Source: Desulfovibrio sp. JC022
Lineage (GTDB): Bacteria > Desulfobacterota > Desulfovibrionia > Desulfovibrionales > Desulfovibrionaceae
Length of the DNA stretch: 64,000 nucleotides
NCBI RefSeq assembly: GCF_010470665.1
Contig: NZ_VOPZ01000007.1
Location: 1 to 64,000 of the forward strand
Reading direction: 5' to 3'
This document shows, in pieces, positions 23,506 to 33,182 of this stretch. How positions within the stretch are numbered: position 1 is the first letter of the stretch; each line of letters begins with the position of its first letter. The translations under genes were made by a program, and so were the position numbers. The notes below the pieces were generated by a model. That model was not told the DNA's origin. It saw only the letters and a list, made by a program, of their open reading frames with translations, and ran no database searches.

Positions 23506-25512
23506 TTATCCGAGACTTAGAATCTTCTCCCGCAAGACCTGAATACGGTCACGCAGTTCGGCAGCCTTCTCAAATTCAAGTTCTGCCGCATATTTGCGCA
23601 TATCCCTTTCAAGCTTACGAACTTCTTTTTCCATTTTTGCGGGATCAAGTCCATACTCGGCAGCTTCTTCAGCTGCAATCTTGACCTCACCGCCCGACCA
23701 GTTGTCAGAGTACAATGTTCCCAGCATATTATCCAGTGATTTAGCAATGGTCTGGGGCACGATACCGTGAGCCTCGTTGTACTCGACCTGTTTGGCGCGG
23801 CGGCGGTAGGTTTCATCCATAGCCGTGCGCATGGATTTGGTAACATTATCCGCATAAAGAATGACCCGCCCTTCGGAGTTACGGGCCGCGCGACCAAAGG
23901 TCTGAATCAGGGAACGGGTGGAACGCAGAAATCCTTCCTTGTCTGCATCCAGTATGGCAACAAGGGAAACTTCAGGGATATCAAGTCCTTCGCGCAGCAG
24001 GTTAATCCCCACAAGAGCAACAAATTCTCCTGCACGTAAAGACTGGATAATCGCCATACGCTCCATGGTGTCGATATCCGAGTGCAGATACTTGGCTTCC
24101 ACACCCATCTGGTTGAAATAATCAGTCAGATCTTCGGACATACGCTTGGTCAGGGTAGTGATCAAAACCCGCTCACCACGCTTCTCGCGTTCCTTGCATT
24201 CAGCCAGCAGATCGTCCATCTGTCCCTTGACCGGACGGACCTCGATCTCAGGATCAAGCAGCCCGGTGGGACGAATGATCTGTTCCACCACCAGCCCTTC
24301 TGCCCGTTCCATTTCCCAAGGTCCGGGAGTTGCGGAAACATAAACGGTTTGCCCAATTTTGTCGAGAAATTCATCAAAGCATAACGGACGGTTATCAAGA
24401 GCAGAAGGCAACCTGAAGCCGAAATTTACCAACGTGGTTTTACGCGAGCGGTCACCGTTATACATGGCTCCGACCTGCGGCACGGCGATATGTGATTCAT
24501 CCATGAAAAGAAGAAAATCATCCGGAAAGTAATGAATCAGAGTTGCCGGAGGATCACCCTCCTTACGCCCGTCCAAATGTCGGGAATAGTTTTCGATTCC
24601 ATTACAGTAACCGATCTCCTCGATCATCTCCAGATCATACATGGTGCGCTGTTCAATGCGCTGCGCTTCCACCAATTTGTTGTCATTCTTATAGCTGACC
24701 AAGGTATCGGTGAGTTCGTTGCGAATCTCTTCACGCGCACGCTCAAGGTTATCCTGATCGGATACAAAGTGACTGGCCGGATAGATGACCGTTTTGCGCC
24801 TGCGCCCGGTAACCTCACCGGTCAAGGGGTCGGTTTCAAGGATGGAATCAATCTCATCACCGAAAAATTCAATGCGCAAAGCCTGTTCGCGGGCGTAGGC
24901 CGGGATGATTTCGATCACATCCCCGCGCACCCTAAATGTACCGCGATGGAAATCATAATCATTGCGCTCGTACTGCACTTCCACAAGCTTATCCATAAGT
25001 GCTTCCATGGACATTTCCTGCCCCTCTTCCACCGGAATGATCATCTTGGCGTAGAATTCGGGCGAACCGAGACCGTAGATGCAAGAGACAGAGGCCACGA
25101 TAAGCACGTCACGCCGGGTCAGCAGAGCATGGGTTGCTGAATGGCGGAGTTTATCGATGTCGTCATTAATGGACGAATCCTTTTCAATATAAGTGTCGGA
25201 ATGCGGAAGGTATGCTTCCGGCTGATAATAGTCGTAATAACTGACAAAATATTCAACAGCATTATTCGGGAACAGGGCCTTGAATTCATTGAAAAGCTGA
25301 GCCGCAAGAGTCTTGTTGGGAGCCATAACCAGCGTGGGACGGTTCAATTCCTTGATCACGTTGGCCATGGCAAATGTTTTACCAGTACCCGTGGCTCCGA
25401 GCAGAATCTGATCCTGCACGCCGTGCTTAATATTTTCGACCATCTGCTTAACCGCTTCGGGCTGATCGCCCTTAAGGGTATAGTCGCTGACAAGCTCAAA
25501 ATTGTTCGCCAT
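23506..25512 (-). CDS. uvrB: UvrABC excinuclease subunit B
   Basis: 668 residues, full length. Walker A GATGTGKT is at 39-46; the damage-probing beta-hairpin carries [10 protein letters not shown]; the helicase motifs [17 protein letters not shown] and the Arg-finger [13 protein letters not shown] are present; the C-terminal UVR coiled coil ([17 protein letters not shown]) binds UvrC. It acts with UvrA and UvrC in nucleotide excision repair. Neither partner is in the window. The channel gene follows 36 bp downstream; a divergent hypothetical gene starts about 100 bp upstream. No LexA-type operator was recognised. Confidence 0.97.
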   Translation of the reverse strand: MANNFELVSDYTLKGDQPEAVKQMVENIKHGVQDQILLGATGTGKTFAMANVIKELNRPTLVMAPNKTLAAQLFNEFKALFPNNAVEYFVSYYDYYQPEAYLPHSDTYIEKDSSINDDIDKLRHSATHALLTRRDVLIVASVSCIYGLGSPEFYAKMIIPVEEGQEMSMEALMDKLVEVQYERNDYDFHRGTFRVRGDVIEIIPAYAREQALRIEFFGDEIDSILETDPLTGEVTGRRRKTVIYPASHFVSDQDNLERAREEIRNELTDTLVSYKNDNKLVEAQRIEQRTMYDLEMIEEIGYCNGIENYSRHLDGRKEGDPPATLIHYFPDDFLLFMDESHIAVPQVGAMYNGDRSRKTTLVNFGFRLPSALDNRPLCFDEFLDKIGQTVYVSATPGPWEMERAEGLVVEQIIRPTGLLDPEIEVRPVKGQMDDLLAECKEREKRGERVLITTLTKRMSEDLTDYFNQMGVEAKYLHSDIDTMERMAIIQSLRAGEFVALVGINLLREGLDIPEVSLVAILDADKEGFLRSTRSLIQTFGRAARNSEGRVILYADNVTKSMRTAMDETYRRRAKQVEYNEAHGIVPQTIAKSLDNMLGTLYSDNWSGGEVKIAAEEAAEYGLDPAKMEKEVRKLERDMRKYAAELEFEKAAELRDRIQVLREKILSLG

Positions 25513-25612
25513 TATACTGGTTTCCCGACTTGTGCTGTTAAATTAAAATAGTTATGTTAAGTTGATAAACAAGCTGACAAGCTCATTAAAACATTCATTT
25601 TGCGAGGTAGCA

Positions 25613-26110
25613 ATGATTCCTATAATCCAGATTGAAAACGGGGATATCCCCATCCAGCGCGGTTACGCTGTATCCATGGTTATCAAGAGCTTCAAAGGTC
25701 GCCGCGATGTAGAAGTGCATCTTTTCCGTCCCGAATGGAATGAAGCGGACGAAGGTGAAATCAAGTGGGATAATATTTTCGGTGCACCCGCCACTCTTGA
25801 TGCTATTCCCGACCCTAAAAAAGACCGCAAGATAGTCCTTGAAGCTTTCACTAAAGACGAACGCGATCAGGTCATTGATTATCTCAAAGAGCATTACTCC
25901 TCAAGACTGGAATCCATCTTCTCAACACCCATGGAATTTCCCGTGCCCGCAGGATTGCCGCCACTTTCTTCCATCACTGAAGGAAAGGATATCGGGCTGA
26001 TCAAATTTGAAAAAGTACCCCATTTCGACCTGCCCTTCGCCCTGCGCGGCCTCTACAATCTCGGCGCACACCGCCCGCTGGTTGAAACCCGTGAGGGGGA
26101 TGATAATTAA
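25613..26110 (+). CDS. Hypothetical protein
   Basis: 165 residues from the ATG at 25613 (GAGGT upstream), chosen over an in-frame ATG 51 bp earlier. No signal peptide or membrane segment. It is acidic and soluble, with an opening IIQIENGDIPIQRGYAVSM, a central FTKDERDQVIDYLKEHYSS helix and a proline-rich FPVPAGLPPLSS before the end. No family was recognised. It is divergent from uvrB and convergent with aat across a bidirectional terminator. A lineage-specific conserved protein is likely. Confidence 0.65.
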   Translation: MIPIIQIENGDIPIQRGYAVSMVIKSFKGRRDVEVHLFRPEWNEADEGEIKWDNIFGAPATLDAIPDPKKDRKIVLEAFTKDERDQVIDYLKEHYSSRLESIFSTPMEFPVPAGLPPLSSITEGKDIGLIKFEKVPHFDLPFALRGLYNLGAHRPLVETREGDDN

Positions 26111-26127
26111 AAATTTTGTTTAAATTT

Positions 26128-26166
26128 AAAAAGCGGAGGATTTTTTACAAATCCTCCGCTTTGATA
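26128..26166. terminator. Bidirectional Rho-independent terminator
   Basis: AAAGCGGAGGATTT pairs with AAATCCTCCGCTTT; A run before and T-rich after. It separates the hypothetical gene from the convergent aat gene. Confidence 0.85.
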
Positions 26167-26169
26167 TTT

Positions 26170-26892
26170 CTAGCTTAACACTTCCGTTATCATCTCATAC
26201 TCCCCTTCCATGAACTCCCACTGCCCCCGCAGGGCCGGATGCTCAAGGGCCTCATCAAGCTTTTCCAAAAAATATTCGCGGCTGACTTCTTCGGCACCAA
26301 GCGATTTAAGATGGTCGGTTGGCTGCTGGCAATCTACAAAATGAAATTCGCGGTTTTTAAGCCATTGTACAAGGTAGGAGAAACCCACTTTTGAAGCATC
26401 AGGTTCAAGGAAAAACATGGATTCCCCGGAAAAGACTTTCCCCAATGAAACCCCGTAAAGCCCCCCGACAAGACTCCCCTTGCTGTTCCAGACTTCCACA
26501 CTGTGCGCAAAGCCAAGTTTATGCAGCTTCACATAAGCTTCCACCATTTCGGGCAAAATCCACGTCCCGGCCTGTCCCGGACGAAACTTGCGGGCGCAAT
26601 TGGCGATCACACTTTCAAAAGCATGATCTAAAGTAACCGTATATTCCTTTTGTCTGACCTTACGCTTAACCCGGCGGGAAACATGCAACTTATCAAAATT
26701 TAGTATCAAACGGGGATCAAGGGACCACCACAATATCGGCGAACGCTCATCGTACCACGGGAAAATCCCTGAAGCGTACGCAGAGATCAACCTTTCCGGG
26801 CTGAGATCTCCTCCCACCGCCAGCAGACCATCCGGTTCCGCTTCATCAGGATGGGGAAAAATGGGGTCTTCTATTAATCTGTAAACAACCAT
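26170..26892 (-). CDS. aat: Leucyl/phenylalanyl-tRNA-protein transferase
   Basis: 240 residues from the ATG at 26892, which has AAAGGA 6 nt upstream; an in-frame ATG seven codons earlier has none. Family hallmarks: FPHPDEAEPDGLLAVGGDLS, YASGIFPWY, ILWWSLDPR, then GGLYGVSLGKVFSGESMFF and the FVDCQQPTDHLKSLGA block. It transfers Leu or Phe from tRNA to proteins starting with Arg/Lys, creating N-degrons that ClpS delivers to ClpAP. clpA and clpS are the next genes upstream on the same strand, which supports the assignment, though a terminator lies between. Confidence 0.95.
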   Translation of the reverse strand: MVVYRLIEDPIFPHPDEAEPDGLLAVGGDLSPERLISAYASGIFPWYDERSPILWWSLDPRLILNFDKLHVSRRVKRKVRQKEYTVTLDHAFESVIANCARKFRPGQAGTWILPEMVEAYVKLHKLGFAHSVEVWNSKGSLVGGLYGVSLGKVFSGESMFFLEPDASKVGFSYLVQWLKNREFHFVDCQQPTDHLKSLGAEEVSREYFLEKLDEALEHPALRGQWEFMEGEYEMITEVLS

Positions 26893-27001
26893 AATAATCC
26901 TTTGGTTTTCCAACTATACTTAATAATAAACGATTATTATGATTTGGCAATAGAGATTGAATCATTATATTGAATGAAAATTTTATAATCTTCAATAAAA
27001 C

Positions 27002-27037
27002 AAAAAAAAGAGGAAGCTACCAACAGAAGCTTCCTCT
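27002..27037 (-). terminator. Rho-independent terminator after clpA
   Basis: Minus strand: AGAGGAAGCT (27037-27028) pairs with AGCTTCCTCT (27018-27009), followed by T8. It lies 33 bp past the clpA stop, so aat probably has its own promoter or depends on read-through. Confidence 0.88.
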
Positions 27038-27069
27038 CTAATTTAACTTGTTTATTCAGCTAAGCCGCC

Positions 27070-29379
27070 TTACTTCTTACCCACAGGCTTGAACTTGAAG
27101 CTGAGCTTCTCATCCTCACCCTTGCCCTTGGTGGTAACCTGAACGGTTCCGCCCTTGACCAGCTTGCCGAAGAGGATTTCATCAGCAATTTCATCCTTAA
27201 TGGAAGTCTGAATCAGGCGAGCCATAGGCCTTGCACCGTATGCCGGATCGTGGCCCTTTTCTGCCAGCCAGCGGCGGGACTTCTTGTCCACTTCAATGGC
27301 GACCTTGTTATCGAGCAACTGCCCGTTGAGTTCCTTGACGAACTTCTCAACAATGAGTTCCATTACATCAATCTGCAAGGAATTGAACGATACGATGGAG
27401 TCAAGCCTGTTACGGAATTCGGGGCTGAAAATCTTTTCAACCGCCTTAAGTCCGCGGCCCTTGTCTTCGCCGCCCTTCACGCTGGCACCGAATCCGATTC
27501 CGCCCTTGGCCATTTCACGCGCTCCGGCATTGGAGGTCATGAGCAGGACAACGTGCCTGAAATCAGCCTTACGACCATTGTTGTCGGTCAGGGTGGCGTA
27601 ATCCATCACCTGTAAGAGAATATTGAATACATCCGGGTGGGCCTTCTCGATTTCATCAAAAAGGATCACGCAATGCGGATTCTTGCGCACGCCTTCGGTG
27701 AGCAGTCCGCCCTGATCAAATCCCACATAACCCGGAGGCGCACCGATGAGACGGGCCACCGCATGCTTCTCCATGTACTCACTCATATCAAAACGCATAA
27801 AGTGAACGCCCATGGTGGATGCCAACTGGCGGGCCAGCTCGGTCTTACCTACCCCGGTAGGCCCGGTGAGCAGGAAGGACCCGGTAGGTCTGCCGATCTG
27901 CTTCATGCCTGCGCGAGAACGCAGGATAGCCTTGGAGATCTGGTCCACAGCTTCGTCCTGCCCGAAGACAACGGACTTGAGATTAACATCCAGTTCCTGC
28001 AAACGGGAACGGTCGGACATGGTGATACGCCGTGTGGGAATGCGGGCCATCTTGGAGATAACCTTTTCCACATCGGCAACCACAATACGATTGTCCTTGC
28101 GCTTGCGCTGGCTGAGGTTATAAAACGCCCCGGCCTCATCAATAACGTCAATGGCCTTATCCGGCAGAAAACGCTCATTGATATGCCTTGCGGAAAGCTC
28201 CGAAGCGGCCTTGATTGCCGAAGGAGCGTAAAGCACATTGTGATGTTCCTCATAGTAGGGCTTCAAACCCTTGAGGATTTCTATGGTTTCTTCAACACTT
28301 GGTTCACTGATGTCGATCTTCTGGAACCTGCGGGAAAGCGCACGGTCCTTTTCAAAATGGTTCTTGTATTCCTCATAAGTGGTGGCCCCGATGCACCGTA
28401 TTTCACCGGAAGCAAGGAACGGCTTAAGAATATTGGACGCATCCATGGAACCGCCGCTTACAGCCCCGGCACCTACGATGGTATGAATCTCATCCACGAA
28501 AAGGATTGCCCCTTCCTTATGCTTAAGCTGAGCCAGCACGCCCTTGAGGCGGGACTCAAAATCACCGCGATACTTGGTTCCGGCCAGAAGTGCGCCCATA
28601 TCAAGGGCAAAAACATCAGTATCCTCAAAGGATGCCGGAATGTTGCCCTTTGCAATGGCAAGCGCCAGCCCTTCAGCCATGGCAGTCTTACCAACGCCGG
28701 GATCACCCACGAAAATGGGGTTGTTCTTGCGCCTGCGGGAAAGAACCTGCAAAGTTCGCTCAACCTCATTATCGCGCCCGATAAGAGGATCAATCTTTCC
28801 GTCCCGGGCACGCTGGGTAAGATTGGTGGTGAATTCTTCCAGCGGAGACTTCTTATCGTCCTTGCCTCCGGAAGGCTTACCATCCGGTGAGGGACCGCTT
28901 CCGCCATGCTGGGGATTGGGACTGATATCCAGCCCTTCACTCCAATCGCCTTCACTCATAGAATGTGAAATATATTCAAGGATATCAAGACGTGAGATAT
29001 CATGTGTCTTCAGAAAATAAACAGCGTAAGAGTCTTCTTCCTCAAACATGGCAGCGACAACATCGCCGACTTCCACAGAGTCCTTGCCTGCGGCCTTCTT
29101 CTGCCAGATGGCCCGTTGCAGGACACGCCTTACTCCCAGTGTCTGGACAACTTCGGTATCCACACCAGTAGGAAGCGGTTCAAGGTTTTCATCGAAAAAA
29201 CGTTCAAGCTGACTGCGAAGCTTCGGAAGCTCTGCCCCGCACCCGGCAATAACGTCAGCACCAACCTCCTCCTGAATTATCGCGTACAACAGATGTTCAA
29301 GAGTGAGGAATTCGTGATTTCTGAGCCTGACTTCATTAACCGCAGAAGTCAGTGCCTGTTCTAATGCCTTACTGAGCAT
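27070..29379 (-). CDS. clpA: ATP-dependent Clp protease ATP-binding subunit ClpA
   Basis: 769 residues. The N-terminal Clp-N repeat domain (about 1-145) receives ClpS; two AAA+ modules follow with Walker A motifs GDPGVGKTA (about 225) and GPTGVGKTE (about 505), Walker B FVDEIHT and LFDEIEKAH. An IGF-type ClpP-docking loop (AKGGIGFGAS) is visible near residue 635, and no ClpB-like middle coiled coil is present, which favours ClpA over ClpB or ClpC. It unfolds substrates for ClpP, which is not in the window. One base separates it from the clpS stop, so the pair is translationally coupled. Confidence 0.95.
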   Translation of the reverse strand: MLSKALEQALTSAVNEVRLRNHEFLTLEHLLYAIIQEEVGADVIAGCGAELPKLRSQLERFFDENLEPLPTGVDTEVVQTLGVRRVLQRAIWQKKAAGKDSVEVGDVVAAMFEEEDSYAVYFLKTHDISRLDILEYISHSMSEGDWSEGLDISPNPQHGGSGPSPDGKPSGGKDDKKSPLEEFTTNLTQRARDGKIDPLIGRDNEVERTLQVLSRRRKNNPIFVGDPGVGKTAMAEGLALAIAKGNIPASFEDTDVFALDMGALLAGTKYRGDFESRLKGVLAQLKHKEGAILFVDEIHTIVGAGAVSGGSMDASNILKPFLASGEIRCIGATTYEEYKNHFEKDRALSRRFQKIDISEPSVEETIEILKGLKPYYEEHHNVLYAPSAIKAASELSARHINERFLPDKAIDVIDEAGAFYNLSQRKRKDNRIVVADVEKVISKMARIPTRRITMSDRSRLQELDVNLKSVVFGQDEAVDQISKAILRSRAGMKQIGRPTGSFLLTGPTGVGKTELARQLASTMGVHFMRFDMSEYMEKHAVARLIGAPPGYVGFDQGGLLTEGVRKNPHCVILFDEIEKAHPDVFNILLQVMDYATLTDNNGRKADFRHVVLLMTSNAGAREMAKGGIGFGASVKGGEDKGRGLKAVEKIFSPEFRNRLDSIVSFNSLQIDVMELIVEKFVKELNGQLLDNKVAIEVDKKSRRWLAEKGHDPAYGARPMARLIQTSIKDEIADEILFGKLVKGGTVQVTTKGKGEDEKLSFKFKPVGKK

Positions 29380-29380
29380 A

Positions 29381-29689
29381 CTAGACCTCTTCGATTGTGC
29401 ATTTCAGCGGATAGCCTGCCTGCTGCGCAAGCTGTCTGACCATTTCAACGCGTGTTTCAGCAACTTCTGCCGTGTAAACTCCACATACCCCGACCCCGTC
29501 ATTGTGGACCTTGAGCATTATTTTCGTGGATTCCTCTTCTGTTTTCCTGAAAATCTGCATAAGCACGGCCACAACGAATTCCATGGAAGTGTAATCATCA
29601 TTATGCAGCAGCACCCGGAACTTCCGCGGTTCCTTGAGTTCGTCCTCAAGCAGTACATCTGACTCGAAATTTTCTTTATAATCAGCCAT
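29381..29689 (-). CDS. clpS: ATP-dependent Clp protease adaptor ClpS
   Basis: 102 residues from the ATG at 29689 (an upstream TTG would add five). It has an acidic, flexible N-terminus, then LHNDDYTSMEFVVAVLMQIF, the N-degron pocket, followed by VHNDGVGVCGVYTAEVAETR and a last QAGYPLKCTIEE. It binds proteins bearing Leu, Phe, Tyr or Trp at the N-terminus and passes them to ClpA. First gene of the clpS-clpA pair. Confidence 0.96.
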   Translation of the reverse strand: MADYKENFESDVLLEDELKEPRKFRVLLHNDDYTSMEFVVAVLMQIFRKTEEESTKIMLKVHNDGVGVCGVYTAEVAETRVEMVRQLAQQAGYPLKCTIEEV

Positions 29690-29814
29690 TTTTTTATTCT
29701 TCAAATATTTTTTTGTTAGACTATAGTTAACAATAAGAACAATTTCCCCACCTGTCGAGGAAGATTTATGTATTTTTGTGCTATAAAAAACCTAAATAAC
29801 TATAAAACAAAATC

Positions 29815-30390
29815 TTAAAGCAATTCTTTAACTTCTTCAGGGGTAAAAACAAAATTTTCATCCGGCTCCAGGCCGGCCCCTTTTCTATAATCACGATTCA
29901 GCTCATGATAAGTCATTTTGCAAGCATCAGCAGAGCTGAGTTTAAGCTTCCCTGCACAGGCCAGAATTCCGTCTTCTGTTCCTTCTATTTCAATAAACGA
30001 GCCAAATGGAAGTAAATCCAGACAAATATGACAGCCTGCAAATTCCCACTCTTCCCGGATTTTCTCATAACAAAACACAGGCGAATAACCCAGCACCTGC
30101 AAGGCGGAAACGGTTTCATCAAAATTTGAAACCTCTGTTTCATGCTCTATATAAACCTTGGCTTCACCAGAAACCGGCCCGGCAGGAATCCGCTTGACGG
30201 TCATGGTCACCTTTTCAGCCTGCCTGACCCGTAGCAAGGCCGATCTTTTATAAAGTGTCCGGCCCGGATCATCGAGCACGACATTACGTTCATAGTGCCG
30301 GGTCAAAAATTTAGCACCCTGTTCTTTCATAATCATCCGAGCTTTGTCGTGATCGGCATTCAGGTATTTCAATTCGATTTCTAAAGCCAT
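29815..30390 (-). CDS. CYTH-domain protein (class IV adenylate cyclase type)
   Basis: 191 residues. The signature ExExK is at 4-8 (EIELK), followed by YKRSALLRVRQAEKVTMTVK, the basic strands of the triphosphate tunnel, and acidic residues IEIEGTEDGI late in the barrel. The CYTH superfamily includes class IV adenylate cyclases and thiamine triphosphatases; the length and CYTH pattern are closest to the CyaB branch, but activity is not decided by sequence. Divergent from crcB, 69 bp between start codons. Confidence 0.82.
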   Translation of the reverse strand: MALEIELKYLNADHDKARMIMKEQGAKFLTRHYERNVVLDDPGRTLYKRSALLRVRQAEKVTMTVKRIPAGPVSGEAKVYIEHETEVSNFDETVSALQVLGYSPVFCYEKIREEWEFAGCHICLDLLPFGSFIEIEGTEDGILACAGKLKLSSADACKMTYHELNRDYRKGAGLEPDENFVFTPEEVKELL

Positions 30391-30459
30391 TTTCCTTTTC
30401 TCTCTTAACTTGAAGTGCTACAAAATATTAATAAATGAAAGCCACTGAAGGATTTTTAT

Positions 30460-30840
30460 ATGCATAAATATTTATACATCGCGGCAGGCGGGGCAGCCGG
30501 AAGCCTCTGTCGTTACCTTGCTTCCGGTTTTACCCAGCGGATGTTCGATACGTCCTTTCCCATAGGAACATTTATGGTGAATATGCTCGGTTGCCTGTTT
30601 TTCGGACTGGTCACCGGGATGTTTGAAGACCGTCTCGGCTTTCCACCGGAAATGCGGCTCCTGATCCTGACCGGATTCATGGGCGCATTTACCACTTTTT
30701 CCACCTATATGTTCGAATCCACAAACCTGATCAAATCAGGGCAATGGGCCATGACCGCATTGAACATCGGCGGGCAGAGTGTGCTGGGTTTTGCCTGCAT
30801 TATCGGCGGATTGGCACTGGGCAGACTGATTGTTTCCTGA
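30460..30840 (+). CDS. crcB: Fluoride exporter CrcB/Fluc
   Basis: 126 residues, four membrane helices. It matches the Fluc pattern: GGAAGSLCRYLAS start, FPIGTFMVNMLGCLFFGL, the GFMGAFTTFSTYMFES pore stretch with its phenylalanines, and AALN-type third helix. These small channels work as antiparallel dimers to expel fluoride. AAGGA precedes the ATG. A DUF190 gene follows by 33 bp, a common partner. No fluoride (crcB-motif) riboswitch was found in the 69-bp upstream gap. Confidence 0.95.
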   Translation: MHKYLYIAAGGAAGSLCRYLASGFTQRMFDTSFPIGTFMVNMLGCLFFGLVTGMFEDRLGFPPEMRLLILTGFMGAFTTFSTYMFESTNLIKSGQWAMTALNIGGQSVLGFACIIGGLALGRLIVS

Positions 30841-30873
30841 GTACAAACAACCATTTAATACGGAGTACCTGTC

Positions 30874-31218
30874 ATGACTTTAACTGAAAAAGCAGTAAGA
30901 CTCAAAATATTCACCGGAGAGGAAAACAGGCTCAGGCACCGCCCCCTCTACGAAGTAATTGTCGAAGAAGCACGCAATCAAGGACTCGCAGGAGCATCGG
31001 TTTACAGGGGTGTAATGGGATACGGAGCCAACAGTCAGGTCCGCACCACCTCCATCCTCAGACTCTCTGCGGACCTGCCTCTGATCATCGAAATTATTGA
31101 TCAACCGGGTAAAATTGAAAAATTCACTGAATTTTTAAGCGAAAACATGACTGAAGGATTGGTCACCTCCGAAGAGGTGAACATAGTCATCCACAAGCAC
31201 AATAAGGGTGAAAAATAA
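30874..31218 (+). CDS. DUF190 domain protein
   Basis: 114 residues. DUF190 hallmarks are the RLKIFTGEENRLRHRPLYE start, LAGASVYRGVMGYGANSQ and LPLIIEIIDQPGKIEKF with a ferredoxin-like (PII-like) fold. There is no membrane segment. It follows crcB closely and is probably co-transcribed; the family often accompanies crcB but its function is not settled. The gene abuts the 3' end of the convergent cheB. Confidence 0.9.
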   Translation: MTLTEKAVRLKIFTGEENRLRHRPLYEVIVEEARNQGLAGASVYRGVMGYGANSQVRTTSILRLSADLPLIIEIIDQPGKIEKFTEFLSENMTEGLVTSEEVNIVIHKHNKGEK

Positions 31219-32292
31219 CTAGCGATTACAAAAGTTAACCACTGCTCCGGGAATATTCTTGAGCGGCATGACCTTATCCACTCCACCAAGTTTAATGGCT
31301 TCCTGCGGCATTCCGAACACAACGCAGGAAGCTTCGTCCTGAGCAATACAATGGGTTCCCGCATCATGCATTTCTCGCATGCCTTTAGCCCCGTCATCAC
31401 CCATGCCGGTCATAATTACGCCCACGGCATTCTTACCTGCACTTGAAGCACCGGAACGGAAAAGCACATCGACGGAAGGCCTATGACGACTGACCAGAGG
31501 TCCGTCTTTTATCTCAACATAATATCTGGCACCGGAACGCTTAAGCAGCATATGCTTGTTACCGGGAGCAATCAGGGCCTGCCCTCTTAAAATACTGTCG
31601 CCATCTCTGGCTTCTTTAACCGTAATGCGGCAGATAGTGTTCAACCTTGAAGCAAAGGCGGCAGTAAATTTTTCCGGCATGTGCTGGACAATGGCGATCC
31701 CCGGACAGTCAAGAGGCATGCTTTGCAGAAAACTCTGAATAGCCTCGGTTCCCCCGGTGGAAGCACCCACGAGGATGACCTTTTCAGTAGTCTGTAAAGT
31801 TGTGGTCCTAGGACGCGACTTTGGCAAAACCGCATCTGCGGAAAGCTTGGGTTGAACTGCCATGGGACGCGCTGAGAGCTTACGGGGCTTGGTCATGGCC
31901 GCAGCTTTGACAACATCACAGACCCGGATGCTGGATTCTTCGAAAAATTGTTTGGTCCCGACTTTCGGCTTGGTTATAACTTCAACTGCTCCGAATTCCA
32001 AAGCTTTCATATAAGCATCAGACCCCTGCTCTGTAAGAGTAGAACAAATAACCACCGGAATAGGATGCTGGGTCATCAATTTACGCAAAAAAGTAAGCCC
32101 ATCCATTTTGGGCATTTCAATATCAAGAGTGATAACATCAGGCACAATCTTTTTCATAACTTCGGCTGCGGCAAAAGGATCACCCGCACTACCGACAACC
32201 TCTATACTGGAATCAGTGGCAAAAAGCTGCTGCAATGCCTGACGGACCAGAGCGGAATCATCAACGATCAGAACCTTGGTTTTCTTCTTCAT
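31219..32292 (-). CDS. cheB: Chemotaxis methylesterase CheB
   Basis: 357 residues. The receiver domain has Asp11/Asp12, phospho-acceptor Asp57 ([12 protein letters not shown]). A linker (about 125-165) leads to the methylesterase domain with GASTGG (nucleophile Ser), the [10 protein letters not shown] His and [10 protein letters not shown] Asp of the catalytic triad. It removes methyl groups from chemoreceptors and can deamidate Gln, driven by CheA phosphorylation. Two bases after the cheR stop, last gene of the cheA-cheR-cheB set. Confidence 0.95.
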   Translation of the reverse strand: MKKKTKVLIVDDSALVRQALQQLFATDSSIEVVGSAGDPFAAAEVMKKIVPDVITLDIEMPKMDGLTFLRKLMTQHPIPVVICSTLTEQGSDAYMKALEFGAVEVITKPKVGTKQFFEESSIRVCDVVKAAAMTKPRKLSARPMAVQPKLSADAVLPKSRPRTTTLQTTEKVILVGASTGGTEAIQSFLQSMPLDCPGIAIVQHMPEKFTAAFASRLNTICRITVKEARDGDSILRGQALIAPGNKHMLLKRSGARYYVEIKDGPLVSRHRPSVDVLFRSGASSAGKNAVGVIMTGMGDDGAKGMREMHDAGTHCIAQDEASCVVFGMPQEAIKLGGVDKVMPLKNIPGAVVNFCNR

Positions 32293-32294
32293 AC

Positions 32295-33182
32295 CTAAAC
32301 CTTTTGATAAACGGTGGGAGCAATCTGCCTGACCGGAAGTTCCATTCCAGAAATGCTTTCAGAATGACCGATGAACAGGTAGCCGCCTTTGGACAATGTA
32401 GAACAGAATTTCTTAAACAAAGTGTATTGGGTTTCCCTGTCAAAATATATGACAACGTTACGGCAGAAAATTATATCTTTTTGATCTTTGAACGGAAAAG
32501 GCTCCATAAAATTGAGCCGCCTGAAATCTACCTTGCTACGCAAATGCGGGGCAACTCTCACCAGAGGCTTGGCTTTATCCTTACTCTTTAGCAAGTATTT
32601 TTTCTTCAAAGCCATGGGCACCACATCCACCTTACTCATGGGATAAACTGCGTTTATCGCCTTGCGTAAAATGTCTGTAGAAATATCCGTGGCCATCAGG
32701 GAATATTTAAAACTGGGATTCTTTTCAGCAAACTCATTCAGCACCATGCACAAGGTATACGGCTCCTCACCACTGGAGCATCCGGCAGACCAGAGCTTAA
32801 CAGGCCTGCCGTTTCGATGACATAAATCCGGCAATACGGTACTAAGCAAGAGTTCAAAATGCTTGGGTTCTCTAAAAAAATCTGTGGTGTTAGTGGTCAC
32901 CACATCAATAAGCTGGGTCAATTCTTTTTCAAAACCTCCAGGACTGAACAGAAAGTCGCAATACTGGGAATGACTGGAAAAACCAAGAGCACGCAACCTT
33001 TTCTGAAGCCGGGCCTCCAGCATGGTTTTCTTGGAGGGCGGCATCTTGATTCCAAACTCCTCCTTGATCAATGTACTGAACTTCCCGAAATCAGCTTCAG
33101 TCATTTTCGGAGTAAGCGATGCTGTGCTGCACTCATCACTCTTTGGCTTTTTTTTGTCTTTTTTGTTTTTTTTGAAAACCAT
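32295..33182 (-). CDS. cheR: Chemoreceptor methyltransferase CheR
   Basis: 295 residues from the ATG at 33182, whose A is the last base of the cheA stop; a TTG one codon earlier is possible. A basic, lysine-rich start ([11 protein letters not shown]) is followed by the CheR N-terminal helical domain and the SAM-binding domain: [44 protein letters not shown]. It methylates glutamates of chemoreceptors from S-adenosylmethionine. No pentapeptide-binding insertion was picked out. Confidence 0.95.
   Translation of the reverse strand: MVFKKNKKDKKKPKSDECSTASLTPKMTEADFGKFSTLIKEEFGIKMPPSKKTMLEARLQKRLRALGFSSHSQYCDFLFSPGGFEKELTQLIDVVTTNTTDFFREPKHFELLLSTVLPDLCHRNGRPVKLWSAGCSSGEEPYTLCMVLNEFAEKNPSFKYSLMATDISTDILRKAINAVYPMSKVDVVPMALKKKYLLKSKDKAKPLVRVAPHLRSKVDFRRLNFMEPFPFKDQKDIIFCRNVVIYFDRETQYTLFKKFCSTLSKGGYLFIGHSESISGMELPVRQIAPTVYQKV

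Noticed and set aside
27637-28890. Open frame of 417 codons on the plus strand
   Set aside because: Antisense to clpA with intact AAA+ motifs; no family-like sequence.
30391-30459. Fluoride riboswitch ahead of crcB
   Set aside because: The gap is 69 bp and the conserved crcB-motif words are not present.
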